A DNA stretch of 54,683 bases, taken from NCBI GenBank assembly GCA_003223255.1, contig QHYJ01000031.1, forward strand, positions 1 through 54,683, read 5' to 3'. Under the pieces are notes generated by a model that was given only the letters and a program-made list of their open reading frames with translations, had not been told where the DNA came from and searched no databases. The stretch's first letter is position 1. Each line of letters starts with the position of its first letter. Positions 39,649 through 48,894 of the stretch are shown in pieces. The stretch is from Acidobacteriota bacterium (GTDB lineage Bacteria; Acidobacteriota; Terriglobia; Acidiferrales; UBA7541). Made by a program: the position numbers and the translations under genes.

Positions 39649-41448
39649 ATGTTCCAAGTGACATTGAGGTGTTTTTCTGCGGCGGCGACGTTCCTGTCTG
39701 CTTTTGTGACGATCGGCGCTTCACAGATTTTCGCGCAACAGAAGCCTGCGGCAGAAGAACCCACTGTGGACCTGCAATGGGCGGTGAAGATTCCCATGCG
39801 CGATGGCGTGAAGCTGAATGCTACAGTGTTCACTGCGCACGGGCAAAAAGAGCCGTTGCCGGTGATCTTCACGTTCACACCGTACATCGGAGATTCGTAC
39901 ACCGACCGCGCCGTGTACTTCGCGAAACATGGTTACGTGTACGCCTTGGTGGATGTGCGGGGACGCGGGAATTCGGGAGGAGACTTCGAGCCGTTCGCGA
40001 ATGAGGGCCATGACGGTTACGACGTGGTGGAATGGCTGGCCAAGCAGTCCTATGGCAATGGCAAAGTGACCATGTGGGGCGGTTCGTATGCGGGATTTGA
40101 CCAATGGACGGTTCTTAAGGAGTTTCCGCCGCATCTGGCCACCATCGTCCCCGCGGCGGCGGCGCATCCCGGCGTGGATTTTCCGTTCCAGTACAACATT
40201 TTCGGCCCCTACGATATGCAATGGCTGACGTTCACTAGCGGAGTGACAGGCAACAGCAATCTCTTTGGAAATAGCGGTTTTTGGGCAAGCAAAGCGCGCG
40301 AGATGTATAGGTCGCACGCCGCCTTTCAGAATTACGACAAGCTCGCGGGAAATCCTTCGGCGGTATTTCAGAAATGGGTGGCGCATGCGATTCCCGATGC
40401 GTATTACGACGCCATGGTGCCTTCGCCCGAACAATACAAGAAAATCGGTGTGCCGATCCTGACGATCACCGGACATTACGACGGGGATCAGCCCGGCGCC
40501 TTCACGTATTACAAGCGGCATATGCGATACGGAACGGCGGACGCCAGAGCGAAGCACTACCTGATCATTGGGCCGTGGGACCATGCTGGTACACGCACGC
40601 CGAAAGCGGAAGTAGGCGGACTGAAATTCGGAACGGCGAGCGTTCTTGACCTCAATAAACTGCATACGGAGTGGTACGACTGGGCAATGAAGGGCGGGGC
40701 AAAGCCGGAATTTTTGAAAAAGCGCGTGGCCTACTATCTTGTTGGCGCGGAAGAGTGGAAATACGCAGACACTCTCGAGAGCATTGCGAGCGCGGCGAAG
40801 ACATTTTATTTGGGCTCGAATGGCGTGGCGGGAGATGTATTTCATTCAGGCGCACTGAACGAGGGAAAACAGCGCGCTGGGGCTGCAACAGATTCGTGGA
40901 CCTACGATCCGCTAGATATACGGCCTGGCGTCGCGGAACCGGAAGACGATCCGAATCCGCTAACGTCGCAGCGAGCGGCAATGAACTTGTACGGCGAAGG
41001 CGTGATGTATCACAGCGAACCGTTTGGCGAAGCCACGGAGGTCACGGGATTCGCAAAGTTGACGCTGTGGCTGAAGATGGATGTCCCAGACACTGATCTG
41101 GAAGCGGATTTGTTCGAGATTCTGCCCGATGGCGGATCGATAGAGCTCACAAGCGCATCCATGCGTGCGAGATATCGTGAGTCACTTCGCGAAGCGAAGA
41201 CCGTGCCTGAGGGCTCCACAGAAAAATATGTCTTCGACAATTTCCTGTTCTTTTCGCGGCGCATTGCAAAAGGAAGCCGGTTGCGGTTGATGGTGAGCAG
41301 CATCAATTCGACGGGCACAGAGAAAAACTACAATAGCGGGGGAGTCGTCGCGGCGGAAACGGGGAAGGATGCGAGGACAGCCCACATCACACTGATTCAC
41401 GATGCGGAGCATCCCAGCGCGCTGGAGTTGCCGATCGTCAAGCCCTGA
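39649..41448 (+). CDS. Exported CocE/NonD-family hydrolase (X-Pro dipeptidyl-peptidase-like)
   Basis: The protein has 599 residues. ATG 39649 is preferred, with GGAGGG upstream and a signal peptide (MFQVTLRCFSAAATFLSAFV ... IFAQQ). The N-terminal alpha/beta-hydrolase domain has VKIPMRDGVKLNATVF, YVYALVDVRGRGNSGGDFEP, the nucleophile Ser in VTMWGGSYAGFDQW (about 150), and VPILTITGHYDGDQPGAFTY (Asp region, about 280). The catalytic His is in LIIGPWDHAGT (about 315). The jelly-roll C-terminal domain (X-Pro peptidase C-terminal-like) follows from about 420 with VTGFAKLTLWLKMDVPDTDL. By family, an esterase, amidase or dipeptidyl-peptidase on an unknown substrate. It follows the CorC-like gene by 68 nt and precedes era, whose ATG overlaps the stop. 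Confidence 0.9.
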   Translation: MFQVTLRCFSAAATFLSAFVTIGASQIFAQQKPAAEEPTVDLQWAVKIPMRDGVKLNATVFTAHGQKEPLPVIFTFTPYIGDSYTDRAVYFAKHGYVYALVDVRGRGNSGGDFEPFANEGHDGYDVVEWLAKQSYGNGKVTMWGGSYAGFDQWTVLKEFPPHLATIVPAAAAHPGVDFPFQYNIFGPYDMQWLTFTSGVTGNSNLFGNSGFWASKAREMYRSHAAFQNYDKLAGNPSAVFQKWVAHAIPDAYYDAMVPSPEQYKKIGVPILTITGHYDGDQPGAFTYYKRHMRYGTADARAKHYLIIGPWDHAGTRTPKAEVGGLKFGTASVLDLNKLHTEWYDWAMKGGAKPEFLKKRVAYYLVGAEEWKYADTLESIASAAKTFYLGSNGVAGDVFHSGALNEGKQRAGAATDSWTYDPLDIRPGVAEPEDDPNPLTSQRAAMNLYGEGVMYHSEPFGEATEVTGFAKLTLWLKMDVPDTDLEADLFEILPDGGSIELTSASMRARYRESLREAKTVPEGSTEKYVFDNFLFFSRRIAKGSRLRLMVSSINSTGTEKNYNSGGVVAAETGKDARTAHITLIHDAEHPSALELPIVKP

Positions 41449-42404
41449 TGCCTGAAAAAGAAAACGCAGGGAAGAAGCAGGTGTTTCGCTCCGGTTTTGT
41501 TGCCATTATCGGGCGGCCGAACGCGGGAAAATCCACGCTAGTGAATCGGCTGGTTGGGCAGAAAATTGCCATCGTCACGTCGAAGCCGCAGACCACCCGC
41601 AATCGCATCCAGGGAATCGTATCCCAGCCGGAAGGGCAGATTGTATTCATCGATACACCGGGCTTGCACCAAGGGAAATCCGCGTTGGACAGGCAAATGA
41701 TGCAAGAAGTGGCGGCGGCGCTGGAAGGAATCGATGTGCTGCTGCTGATGTTCGATGCGAGCAGCTCAGAGCCCCGAGCCGACGAGTTGTTGTTGGAAAG
41801 AGCCCGGCGGTTTCGTGGAAGAACCATACTGGCGCTGAATAAAATCGATCGCTTGCCGAAGGCCAAGCTATTGCCAATGATGGAATCGTTCGCAAAAGCC
41901 TTCGATTTTGCCGCCATCGTACCCATTTCCGCGCTGAAGGGTTCGGGATGCGACGAATTGCTCCGGGAAATCCTGAATCACCTTCCCGAAGGCTCGCCGT
42001 ACTTTCCGGAAGATCAGGTAACAGATCAGCCGGAACGCTTCCTGGCGGCAGAAATCATCCGCGAGAAAGCCATTCAGGTGATGTATCACGAAGTGCCCTA
42101 TGCGCTGGCGGTGTTCGTGGAGAAGTTCGAAGAAACGCCCAAGCTGCTGCGGATTGAAGCGCTCATGAACGTCGAGCGAGATTCCCAGAAGAAAATATTG
42201 ATCGGCCACAAAGGTCAAACCATCAAGAGGATTGGGACCGAAGCGCGGAAAGAACTGGAAGCGATTCTGGGCGCTAAAATCTATCTTGGCCTATACGTCA
42301 AAGTGGCGCCGGGCTGGCGCGAAAATCCCCAGAAAGTAAGAGAACTGGACTGGCGCCATCAACTCGAAGAGCTAGGGGGCAGCAGCGGCGAGGAAGAGGA
42401 GTGA
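41448..42404 (+). CDS. era: GTPase Era
   Basis: The protein has 318 residues, a ribosome-assembly GTPase that binds 16S rRNA. G1 GRPNAGKSTLVNRLVG (about 23-38), switch SKPQTTRNRIQGIV, G3 IDTPGLHQ (about 70), G4 LALNKIDRLPKAKLL (about 130) and G5 VPISALKGSGCDELL (about 157). The KH domain begins near PERFLAAEIIREKAIQVMYH with VERDSQKKILIGHKGQTIKR (about 243). The ATG at 41448 overlaps the TGA of the hydrolase gene. The C-terminus GGSSGEEEE is a short acidic extra. The whole is complete. Its neighbours upstream (phoH-ybeY-corC-like) are the usual ones, with the hydrolase interposed. Confidence 0.96.
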   Translation: MPEKENAGKKQVFRSGFVAIIGRPNAGKSTLVNRLVGQKIAIVTSKPQTTRNRIQGIVSQPEGQIVFIDTPGLHQGKSALDRQMMQEVAAALEGIDVLLLMFDASSSEPRADELLLERARRFRGRTILALNKIDRLPKAKLLPMMESFAKAFDFAAIVPISALKGSGCDELLREILNHLPEGSPYFPEDQVTDQPERFLAAEIIREKAIQVMYHEVPYALAVFVEKFEETPKLLRIEALMNVERDSQKKILIGHKGQTIKRIGTEARKELEAILGAKIYLGLYVKVAPGWRENPQKVRELDWRHQLEELGGSSGEEEE

Positions 42405-42475
42405 GGAAACACTCTTGGTGGCTCACTCTCGATGGAGCCAAGTCTCACATGGAGGAGCGACTCTTTTTGCAGAGC

Positions 42476-43096
42476 TTAATAAGCTGCGGGCGCTCCGTTG
42501 CGGCCATATCCCCCGAAAGTCCAGCGGACGGAGAAGGTAGTATAGAGGCCGTAAGGGCCGGTAGTGCGAAGATCGGCCGGGCCGAGCCAACTGCCGTAAC
42601 GTCCCAGGTAGTCCACCTGATGCTGGGTAAGCCGCAGTTGAAAATTTCTCGGCAACTCAAATGCCGCCCCTACCGCGCGATCATAGGCCATCGGCTCCAT
42701 AGAGGCTTGGTAACTGAGCTGGGGGATGTTGCGCCCGAAGCTGAACCGCGGCTCGAAGAAAAGAAAGAGATGCCGAGCCGCGGTGCGGGCCAGGGGCTGG
42801 ATCTCCAGATATCCGCTGAGGATGTAGCGCGCGTAGGCCGTGCACTGCGAAGTAGTTCCACCGGCGCTGGCAGGCTGCGGAAACATGCAGCGGCCGAGAT
42901 CAGGCTCATTGTGCGATGGTGCCACGGCGAAATCCGTATAGCCGCGGATCCAGTTTCGTGGGAAAAAGGTGGGCGCCTGTGACGCTTGCAGGGAATGACG
43001 GGACGAAAAGGTTGCTTGGCTGGTGATGGTTTGCGATGCGGCAGAGGGGACCAAGGCGACTGAGAGGATAAACAGAGCCAACGCAATTTTTCTCAA
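42476..43096 (-). CDS. Small exported, possibly beta-barrel, protein of unknown function
   Basis: The protein has 206 residues. Translation probably starts at TTG 43096, which follows AAGGAG by 5 nt. The first residues MRKIALALFILSVALVPSAA form a signal peptide. The mature part has alternating polar/hydrophobic strands (WIRGYTDFAVAPSHNE, TAYARYILSGYLEIQPL, LFLFFEPRFSFGRNIPQLSY, RAVGAAFELPRNFQLRLTQH, GLYTTFSVRWTFGG) ending near an aromatic residue (APAAY). The composition and pattern suggest an outer-membrane beta-barrel of about eight strands. I do not recognise a named family. It sits between era and the NtrX-like gene, transcribed opposite to era. Confidence 0.6.
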   Translation of the reverse strand: MRKIALALFILSVALVPSAASQTITSQATFSSRHSLQASQAPTFFPRNWIRGYTDFAVAPSHNEPDLGRCMFPQPASAGGTTSQCTAYARYILSGYLEIQPLARTAARHLFLFFEPRFSFGRNIPQLSYQASMEPMAYDRAVGAAFELPRNFQLRLTQHQVDYLGRYGSWLGPADLRTTGPYGLYTTFSVRWTFGGYGRNGAPAAY

Positions 43097-43314
43097 AGGG
43101 GCTCCTTAAACTTGGAACGAGCGTCGTTGTGCGAAATTCGGAAACCCGGCATCACGAAACACGGTTCTCCGTGAAGAATGACAGAAAGAATCCCTATTTC
43201 CCAGCTTTCCGTGTTTCGAGAGGCAACCCAAGATTGCCGAGATTCTACACGAATTGCGCTCAGACAAGGAGGGAAGAACTACTTCCTGGCCGACTTAGTT
43301 AACGTCTCTCGACT

Positions 43315-44673
43315 TCAATCCGGTGCGGCGATTCCCAAAGATTTCATTTTGCGGTAGAGATGACTGCGCTCAAGTCCGAGGGCCGTGGCGGTTTGCGTCA
43401 TGTTCCAGCGATGCTCTTGCAGTTTGCGAAGAATGAACTCGCGCTCATAGGCGCTGCGTGCTTCGTGCAGGGTCGAGTAAGGATGGTGCGGGCTTTCGGC
43501 CGCGCCACGGAATAATTCGGGAGGGAGGTGATGCGGCTCGATGCGCGCCTGGGGACAAACGATGACCAGACGTTCCACGAGATTGCGAAGCTCACGGACA
43601 TTTCCGGGCCACGGATAACGCAGCAGAATCTCCATGGCGGCATCGCTGACTTCGCGAGTTTTCTTGCCGTATTCGGAGCTGAATTCCCTCAGAAAATAGT
43701 TCGCTAGTGTGGGGATGTCTTCCCGACGATCGCGCAGCGGCGGAACATAAAAGGGGATGACGTTCAAACGATAAAAGAGATCCTGGCGAAAAGCGCCGCG
43801 AGCGATTTCCTGCTCAAGGTTTTTGTTGGTGGCGGCGATGACGCGCACGTCCACGCTCGAGGCCACGTTGGAGCCTACGCGTTCGAAACGTTGTTCCTCG
43901 AGAACGCGGAGAACTTTCGATTGCGTGCGCAGGCTCATGTCGCCAATCTCATCCAGAAACAGGGTGCCGCCATCGGCTTTCTGGAATTTGCCGATCTTGT
44001 CCTCGGTGGCGCCGGTGAAGCTGCCTTTGATATGGCCAAAAAGTTCGGACTCGATGAGCTCTTCGGGGATAGCCGCGCAATTCACTTCTACGAACGGGCC
44101 TTTGGCGCGAAGACTGGCGGCATGCAGGGTGCGGGCCACTAGTTCCTTGCCCGTTCCACTCTCTCCGTAGATCAAGACGCGGCCATTGGTGGGGGCCGTG
44201 ACGGCTATCTGTTGACGCAGAGCTTTCATGGGCACACTGTCGCCGATGACCTGGTAGCGATGGCCCAACTCGTTATGCAGAAGGAGATTTTCTTCTTCCA
44301 AGCGCCGCTGCTGAATGGCGTTACGCACCAGCACAATGATTTTCTCAAGCGAAAGAGGTTTCTCGATGAAATCGAAAGCGCCAAGCTTGGTGGCGCGCAC
44401 CGCGGTCTCGATGGTGCCGTGGCCTGAGATCATGATGACGGCGGGCGGGTGAGGCAGCGCCTGAATGCGGCTGAGGGCTTCGAGGCCGTCCATGCTGGGC
44501 AGCCAGACGTCGAGAAGCGCGACTTCCAAATCGCCAAACGCGCAGCGCTCCAAAGCTTGTTCGGCGGATCCAACGGCGTCCACTTGATAGCCCTCGTCTT
44601 TGAGAATCAAAGAGAGCGACTCGCGGATGCCGGCTTCATCGTCGACGATCAAAACGTGGGGGCGCGGCGTCAT
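43315..44673 (-). CDS. NtrX-like sigma-54-dependent response regulator
   Basis: The protein has 452 residues. Receiver domain HVLIVDDEAGIRESLSLILK with the phospho-acceptor in VALLDVWLPSMDGLEAL (about 54) and Lys in FIEKPLSLEKI. The central AAA+ domain has Walker A LIYGESGTGKELVARTLH (about 168), the sigma-54 loop HIKGSFTGATEDKIGKFQKA (GSFTGA instead of GAFTGA), Walker B GGTLFLDEIGDMS and the R-finger RQDLFYRLNVIPFYVPPLRD. The C-terminus is a Fis-type HTH (FILRKLQEHRWNMTQTATAL). Start at ATG 44673, 4 nt inside the NtrY-like gene (ATGA). NtrX-type pairing follows from the NtrY-like kinase next to it. Target genes are unknown. Confidence 0.88.
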   Translation of the reverse strand: MTPRPHVLIVDDEAGIRESLSLILKDEGYQVDAVGSAEQALERCAFGDLEVALLDVWLPSMDGLEALSRIQALPHPPAVIMISGHGTIETAVRATKLGAFDFIEKPLSLEKIIVLVRNAIQQRRLEEENLLLHNELGHRYQVIGDSVPMKALRQQIAVTAPTNGRVLIYGESGTGKELVARTLHAASLRAKGPFVEVNCAAIPEELIESELFGHIKGSFTGATEDKIGKFQKADGGTLFLDEIGDMSLRTQSKVLRVLEEQRFERVGSNVASSVDVRVIAATNKNLEQEIARGAFRQDLFYRLNVIPFYVPPLRDRREDIPTLANYFLREFSSEYGKKTREVSDAAMEILLRYPWPGNVRELRNLVERLVIVCPQARIEPHHLPPELFRGAAESPHHPYSTLHEARSAYEREFILRKLQEHRWNMTQTATALGLERSHLYRKMKSLGIAAPD

Positions 44674-46907
44674 AAGGCGGCACTGGACCCATTGTGGTCC
44701 GCAACGGTGGCAGACGTTAAATCCGCGACGGGCAGTTCGATGACGAAACGCGAACCTACGGGAAAATTATCTTCGACGTGGATGCTGCCGCCGTGCTCCG
44801 CGATGATACGGGCCGCAATAGCCAGTCCCAGGCCGGTTCCGCGGTCTTTGGTGGAAAAATGGGGGAGAAAGAGTTTGTCTTTATCTTCAGGGGAGATCCC
44901 TCGGCCCGTGTCGGCGACAGAAATTTCCACGGCTTCTGCATCGGCGAGTGCCCTTGTTGAAACCGCGATTTCTCGGAAAGAGGAGTTCTCCAGGGCCTCC
45001 GCCGCGTTGTCAATGAGATTCACGACCACACTGCGCAGCAGACCGGCGTCCGCACGCACCATGGGGAGACTCTCGGTCAAATTTGTCTTGAGCGAGGTGC
45101 CATCCAGCCTTCCGGAGAAGACTTCGACTGCTTCCTGGACGATTCGATTGGCGCTTGCAGGAGCGAGTTTGGCTGCAGGGAAGCGCACAAATTGGGAGAA
45201 TTCGTTGACCAAGGAGGCAAGCGTAGAAACCTCCCGCTCAATCAAGCGGGAACATTCTTGAACGAGCTTGGTCAATTCTGGGTCGGCAGATCCTTGTTGC
45301 CAGGAATCACGTTTCTCCAGGAATCGCGAGAGCCGCTGGGCGGAGAGCTGTATCGGCGTCAAGGGATTTTTGATTTCGTGCGCGATTCGCCGCGCCACTT
45401 CCTGCCATGCCTCAGTCTTTTGGGAGCGAAGCAACTCGGACAGATCATCGAAGACCAGGACTTAACCCGTGTTTGCGCGGCGCGGCCCGAGGGAGCTTAC
45501 GGTCACGGCCAGATGCAATACACGCCCTCCAACCACCGTTTCCATTTCCCGAGACACGACTCCCATGCGGAGGGATCTGCGCATCAAATGCTGAACGGTA
45601 CGCGCAGAGTCCGCACCTAGCAATTCCTCGAGCGATTTCAGCCCCACTCCATCGATTCGGAACATTCGAGAAACGGAAGTGTTCATGCGCAGAATGGTTT
45701 CTGAGCTGTCCAGCGAAATCACCCCCGTGGGAATGTTTTCGAGAACCGTTTCCATCAATTGTCGCCGCCTCTCGAGCTCCTGCACGGCTTGCTGGAGGCT
45801 TCGGGTAAACTCATCGATTTGCGCACGGCTGTCGCGCAGCTGCGTGGTCATGGTGTTGAAGGAGCGCACCAACACGCCGAGTTCGTCCTGGGCCTGCTCC
45901 GGGACCTGGTAATCAAAGTTGCCGGAAGAGACTTCGCGAGTGCCTTCCGCGAGCGCCTGAATGGGGACAGTGACCTGCTTGGCGAGAAACAGCGCCACCC
46001 ACATCACGGAAGACAACAAGAGGACGGTGAATAGCAGAAGGATGAGGAGCATCTGGCGTTTGAGCGCTCGAAGGTCCTGCTTCGCCCGATAATATTCGAG
46101 AGTTTGCGCTTGAATGGCGGCGAGGCGCGTCAGCACGCCCGGGCTCGCGCGGTAGGCTGCTAAAACGAAGCCTTCCGGTTTTCCGTCTTTCAAATTTGAC
46201 ACTCGCGCGCCGAAATAGTTTTTTCCCTCCGCTTGCCAAACTTCCACGCCGCTCTCCAGGGAACGCAGATACTCGCCCGACACGTTCGGCTGCATGCAGA
46301 TGGCTCCCCGGCGATCCTCCGGTTGACTGTCGCAAACAATCCCGCCACGGACGGGATTGCCGCTTTGATCGAGAATCCAGATGGCATCCGCACCTTTCGC
46401 GAACGCATGCTGCAGAAAGGCATCGCCGGGCTGTTGTGTTTCCGACTGGACCTGCAAGGCCAGGGCGCGAAGCCGGGCCAACTGGCCGCGACCGAGATCA
46501 ATCAAGAGCTTTTGCATCTCTTCCGAAGCATCTTCAAGGGGCTTGGGAAACCACAGCAGCAGGCTTCGATTGATGAGGGAATAGCTGACGATAAACATGA
46601 ATACGATGGGGAGAAGAGACAAAGCCATAGCTCCGACAACCATTTTGGTTTTGAAGCGGGCGCCGAGCTGTTCCCGGCGGCGTTCGACCCAGAGGCGCAG
46701 TGTGGTGCGGCCGAGAATCAACAGGAAGACCAGGAGCGCGGCGGTGACGAAGCTGGACACCGCATAGAGGGCCAGCACTTCGCGCCAAGTCTTTGGATGG
46801 AAGGGCACGTCGAGCGAACCAAACGTAAACACGGCGGCGAGCAACAGGGTGAGAAGAATTCCGCCGAAGCCCAGGCCCCAACGCTGTTTGGAATTCAAAT
46901 GGCTCAT
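44670..46907 (-). pseudogene. NtrY-like sensor histidine kinase interrupted by an in-frame TAA
   Basis: Read as one frame it has 745 codons with one internal TAA at 45464-45462. Before the stop are two N-terminal transmembrane segments (WGLGFGGILLTLLLAAVFTF; YAVSSFVTAALLVFLLILG), a third (FMFIVSYSLINRSLL), an extracytoplasmic region with Cys residues, another segment (MLLILLLFTVLLLSSVMWVA), HAMP, and a PAS-like part ending in RRANTG. After TAA the same frame continues VLVFDDLSELLRSQKTEAWQ, then the H-box VARRIAHEIKNPLTPIQLSA and N, G1 and G2 boxes (LIDNAAEAL, ADTGRGISPEDKDKLF, GTGLGLAIA). Intact NtrY proteins have a Tyr or similar before VLVFDDLSEL, so TAC/TAT to TAA is the simplest change. 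The stop separates sensing from catalysis. Confidence 0.85.
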
Positions 46908-47229
46908 TGGCTAATCAGTCTCACAAGCCGGGGTAAAGCAAGATATTTTGTCTCGGCAGCCGAATTCTTTGCATTCCGACCTGACCGTTTTGGTCACTTG
47001 CGCTCGCCGTTGAAGAAAATGTGTTCCCGGAGTACGCTGATTCATCATCTCTGGCAAGATAGCACCCTGAGGAGGCAAGTCAAGATTTCCACCTGTACTT
47101 GCACGAGCAGAAAGCCTGCCCGCGCGGACAGGTAGCCATTTCAAAACGGCTCACGAAATTCTGGCTCCGCTCCTTATCATCCTTTGTTAAGGTTGGCCTT
47201 GGGTGCAAGCCCGTAAGGGAGTGCTGCGG
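46908..47229. other. Divergent intergenic region between the NtrY-like and pilB genes
   Basis: 320 nt without a convincing gene. It must hold promoters for the NtrXY-like pair (-) and pilB (+). A near-perfect palindrome CCTGCCCGCGCGGACAGG lies at 47115-47132 (one mismatched pair). A candidate ribosome-binding site, GGGAG, is 8-9 nt before the pilB ATG. I see no clear sigma-54 (-24/-12) site. Confidence 0.4.
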
Positions 47230-48879
47230 ATGTCCGTCCGTCTCGGCGAAATACTGGTAAAAGAAAGCCTGATCACGCAGGACCAGCTGCAGAAGGCCCT
47301 GGAGTTTCAGCGCTCCAATGGCGGCAAGCTCGGGAGCTGCCTGACCAGACTGGGCTTCATTACGGATGACGACATCACCGGCGTGCTCTCCCGGCAATAC
47401 GGCGTCCCCTCGATCAACCTGAAGTATTACGAAATCGATCCCAACGTCATCAAGCTGATTCCGCAGGATACGGCCGCGCGGTACCAAGTCATTCCGCTCT
47501 CGCGCGTCGGTTCCATTCTCACCATTGCCATGACGGATCCCACGAACGTCTTCGCAATGGATGACATCAAGTTCATGACCGGTTTCAATGTGGAACCGGT
47601 GGTGGCGTCGGAAGCAGCGATTGGCGATGCCATTACGCGTTTTTACGGGGGCCCATCTTCTAACACGGAAGAACTCACCAACTTGATGAAAGACCTGGTG
47701 GAAGAGGACCAGGAACTGGAACTGGCCGCGGAAGAGTCCGAGCTGGACACCGCTACGCTGGAAAAGGCGGCCGAAGAAGCACCGATCATCAAGCTCGTCA
47801 ATCTGATTTTGACGGATTCGGTGAAGCGCGGCGCCAGCGATATTCACGTTGAGCCCTATGAGACAGAATTGCGCGTGCGTTTCCGTGTTGACGGGCAACT
47901 GCAGACGGTGATGTCTCCGCCGATGCGTCTGAAGGATGCCATAACCAGCCGCATGAAGATTATGGCCAAGCTGGACATCGCGGAAATTCGCGTGTCCACG
48001 GTCCCCACGCTCTATGGCGAAAAGATTGTTTTGCGGTTGCTGGACAAGGAAAACCTGCGCCTGGACATGACCAAGCTCGGTTTCGAGTCGGCTTCCCTCG
48101 AGAAATTCCAGCGGAACATCCTGAAGCCCTACGGAATGGTGCTGGTCACCGGGCCCACTGGTTCGGGGAAAACGAACACTTTGTATTCTTCGGTCGCCAC
48201 CTTGAACACCGTCGACACCAACATCATGACCGCGGAAGACCCGGTTGAGTTTCAATTGAGCGGAATCAACCAGGTGCAAATGAAGGAGCAGATCGGGTTG
48301 AACTTCGCCGCAGCCCTGCGAGCCTTTCTGCGCCAGGACCCCAACATCATTCTCGTCGGTGAGATCCGCGACTTCGAGACGGCGGAAATCGGCGTCAAGG
48401 CCGCTTTGACCGGCCACCTGGTGCTATCTACTCTGCACACCAACGACGCTCCTTCCACCATCAGCCGTTTGATGAACATGGGAATTGAGCCGTTTCTGGT
48501 GGCCACTTCCGTGAACTTGATCTGCGCCCAGCGTTTGGTGCGGCGCATTTGCACAAATTGCAAAGAACAGCTGCAGGTCCCGGAACAAGCGCTGATTGAT
48601 GCCGGGTTCACGCCGGAAGAGGCAAAAACCACGAAGATTTATCACGGCAAAGGTTGCACCACTTGCGGCAAACGCGGTTACAAAGGCCGCACCGGCTTGT
48701 ATGAAGTGATGGAAATCAACGACGAGTTGCGCGAGCTCATCCTTGTCGGTGCCTCCGCTCTGGAATTGAAGAAGAAAGCGATCGAGCAAGGAATGATCAC
48801 GCTTCGTCGTAGCGGCCTGCTGAAAGTGGCGCAAGGGCAGACCACCATGGAAGAGGTTCTGCGCGAGACGGTTCTATAG
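47230..48879 (+). CDS. pilB: Type IV pilus extension ATPase PilB, with a ~23-residue internal gap
   Basis: The protein has 549 residues, the hexameric motor for pilus polymerisation. MSVRLGEILVKESLITQDQL is the MshEN-type N-terminal domain, then AAEEAPIIKLVNLILTDSVK and GASDIHVEPYETELRVRFRV (about 215). The ATPase has Walker A LVTGPTGSGKTNTLYSSVAT (about 310), Asp box ITAEDPVEFQLSGINQVQ, Walker B DPNIILVGEIRDFETAEIGV (about 375), the His box LSTLHTNDAPSTI, and the zinc Cys set RRICTNCKEQ ... GCTTCGKRGY. Between KIMAKLDIAE and RVSTVPTLYGEK, PilB relatives carry about 23 extra residues (RRLPQDGRIKxKxx...ELDF) holding Arg residues important for catalysis. They are absent here, in frame, at 47985/47986. 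Start ATG 47230. Confidence 0.93.
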   Translation: MSVRLGEILVKESLITQDQLQKALEFQRSNGGKLGSCLTRLGFITDDDITGVLSRQYGVPSINLKYYEIDPNVIKLIPQDTAARYQVIPLSRVGSILTIAMTDPTNVFAMDDIKFMTGFNVEPVVASEAAIGDAITRFYGGPSSNTEELTNLMKDLVEEDQELELAAEESELDTATLEKAAEEAPIIKLVNLILTDSVKRGASDIHVEPYETELRVRFRVDGQLQTVMSPPMRLKDAITSRMKIMAKLDIAEIRVSTVPTLYGEKIVLRLLDKENLRLDMTKLGFESASLEKFQRNILKPYGMVLVTGPTGSGKTNTLYSSVATLNTVDTNIMTAEDPVEFQLSGINQVQMKEQIGLNFAAALRAFLRQDPNIILVGEIRDFETAEIGVKAALTGHLVLSTLHTNDAPSTISRLMNMGIEPFLVATSVNLICAQRLVRRICTNCKEQLQVPEQALIDAGFTPEEAKTTKIYHGKGCTTCGKRGYKGRTGLYEVMEINDELRELILVGASALELKKKAIEQGMITLRRSGLLKVAQGQTTMEEVLRETVL

Positions 48880-48894
48880 AATTGAGGATAGCTG

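Noticed and set aside
47080-48417. 445-codon minus-strand frame opposite pilB
   Set aside because: High GC keeps antisense frames open. The plus strand encodes PilB.
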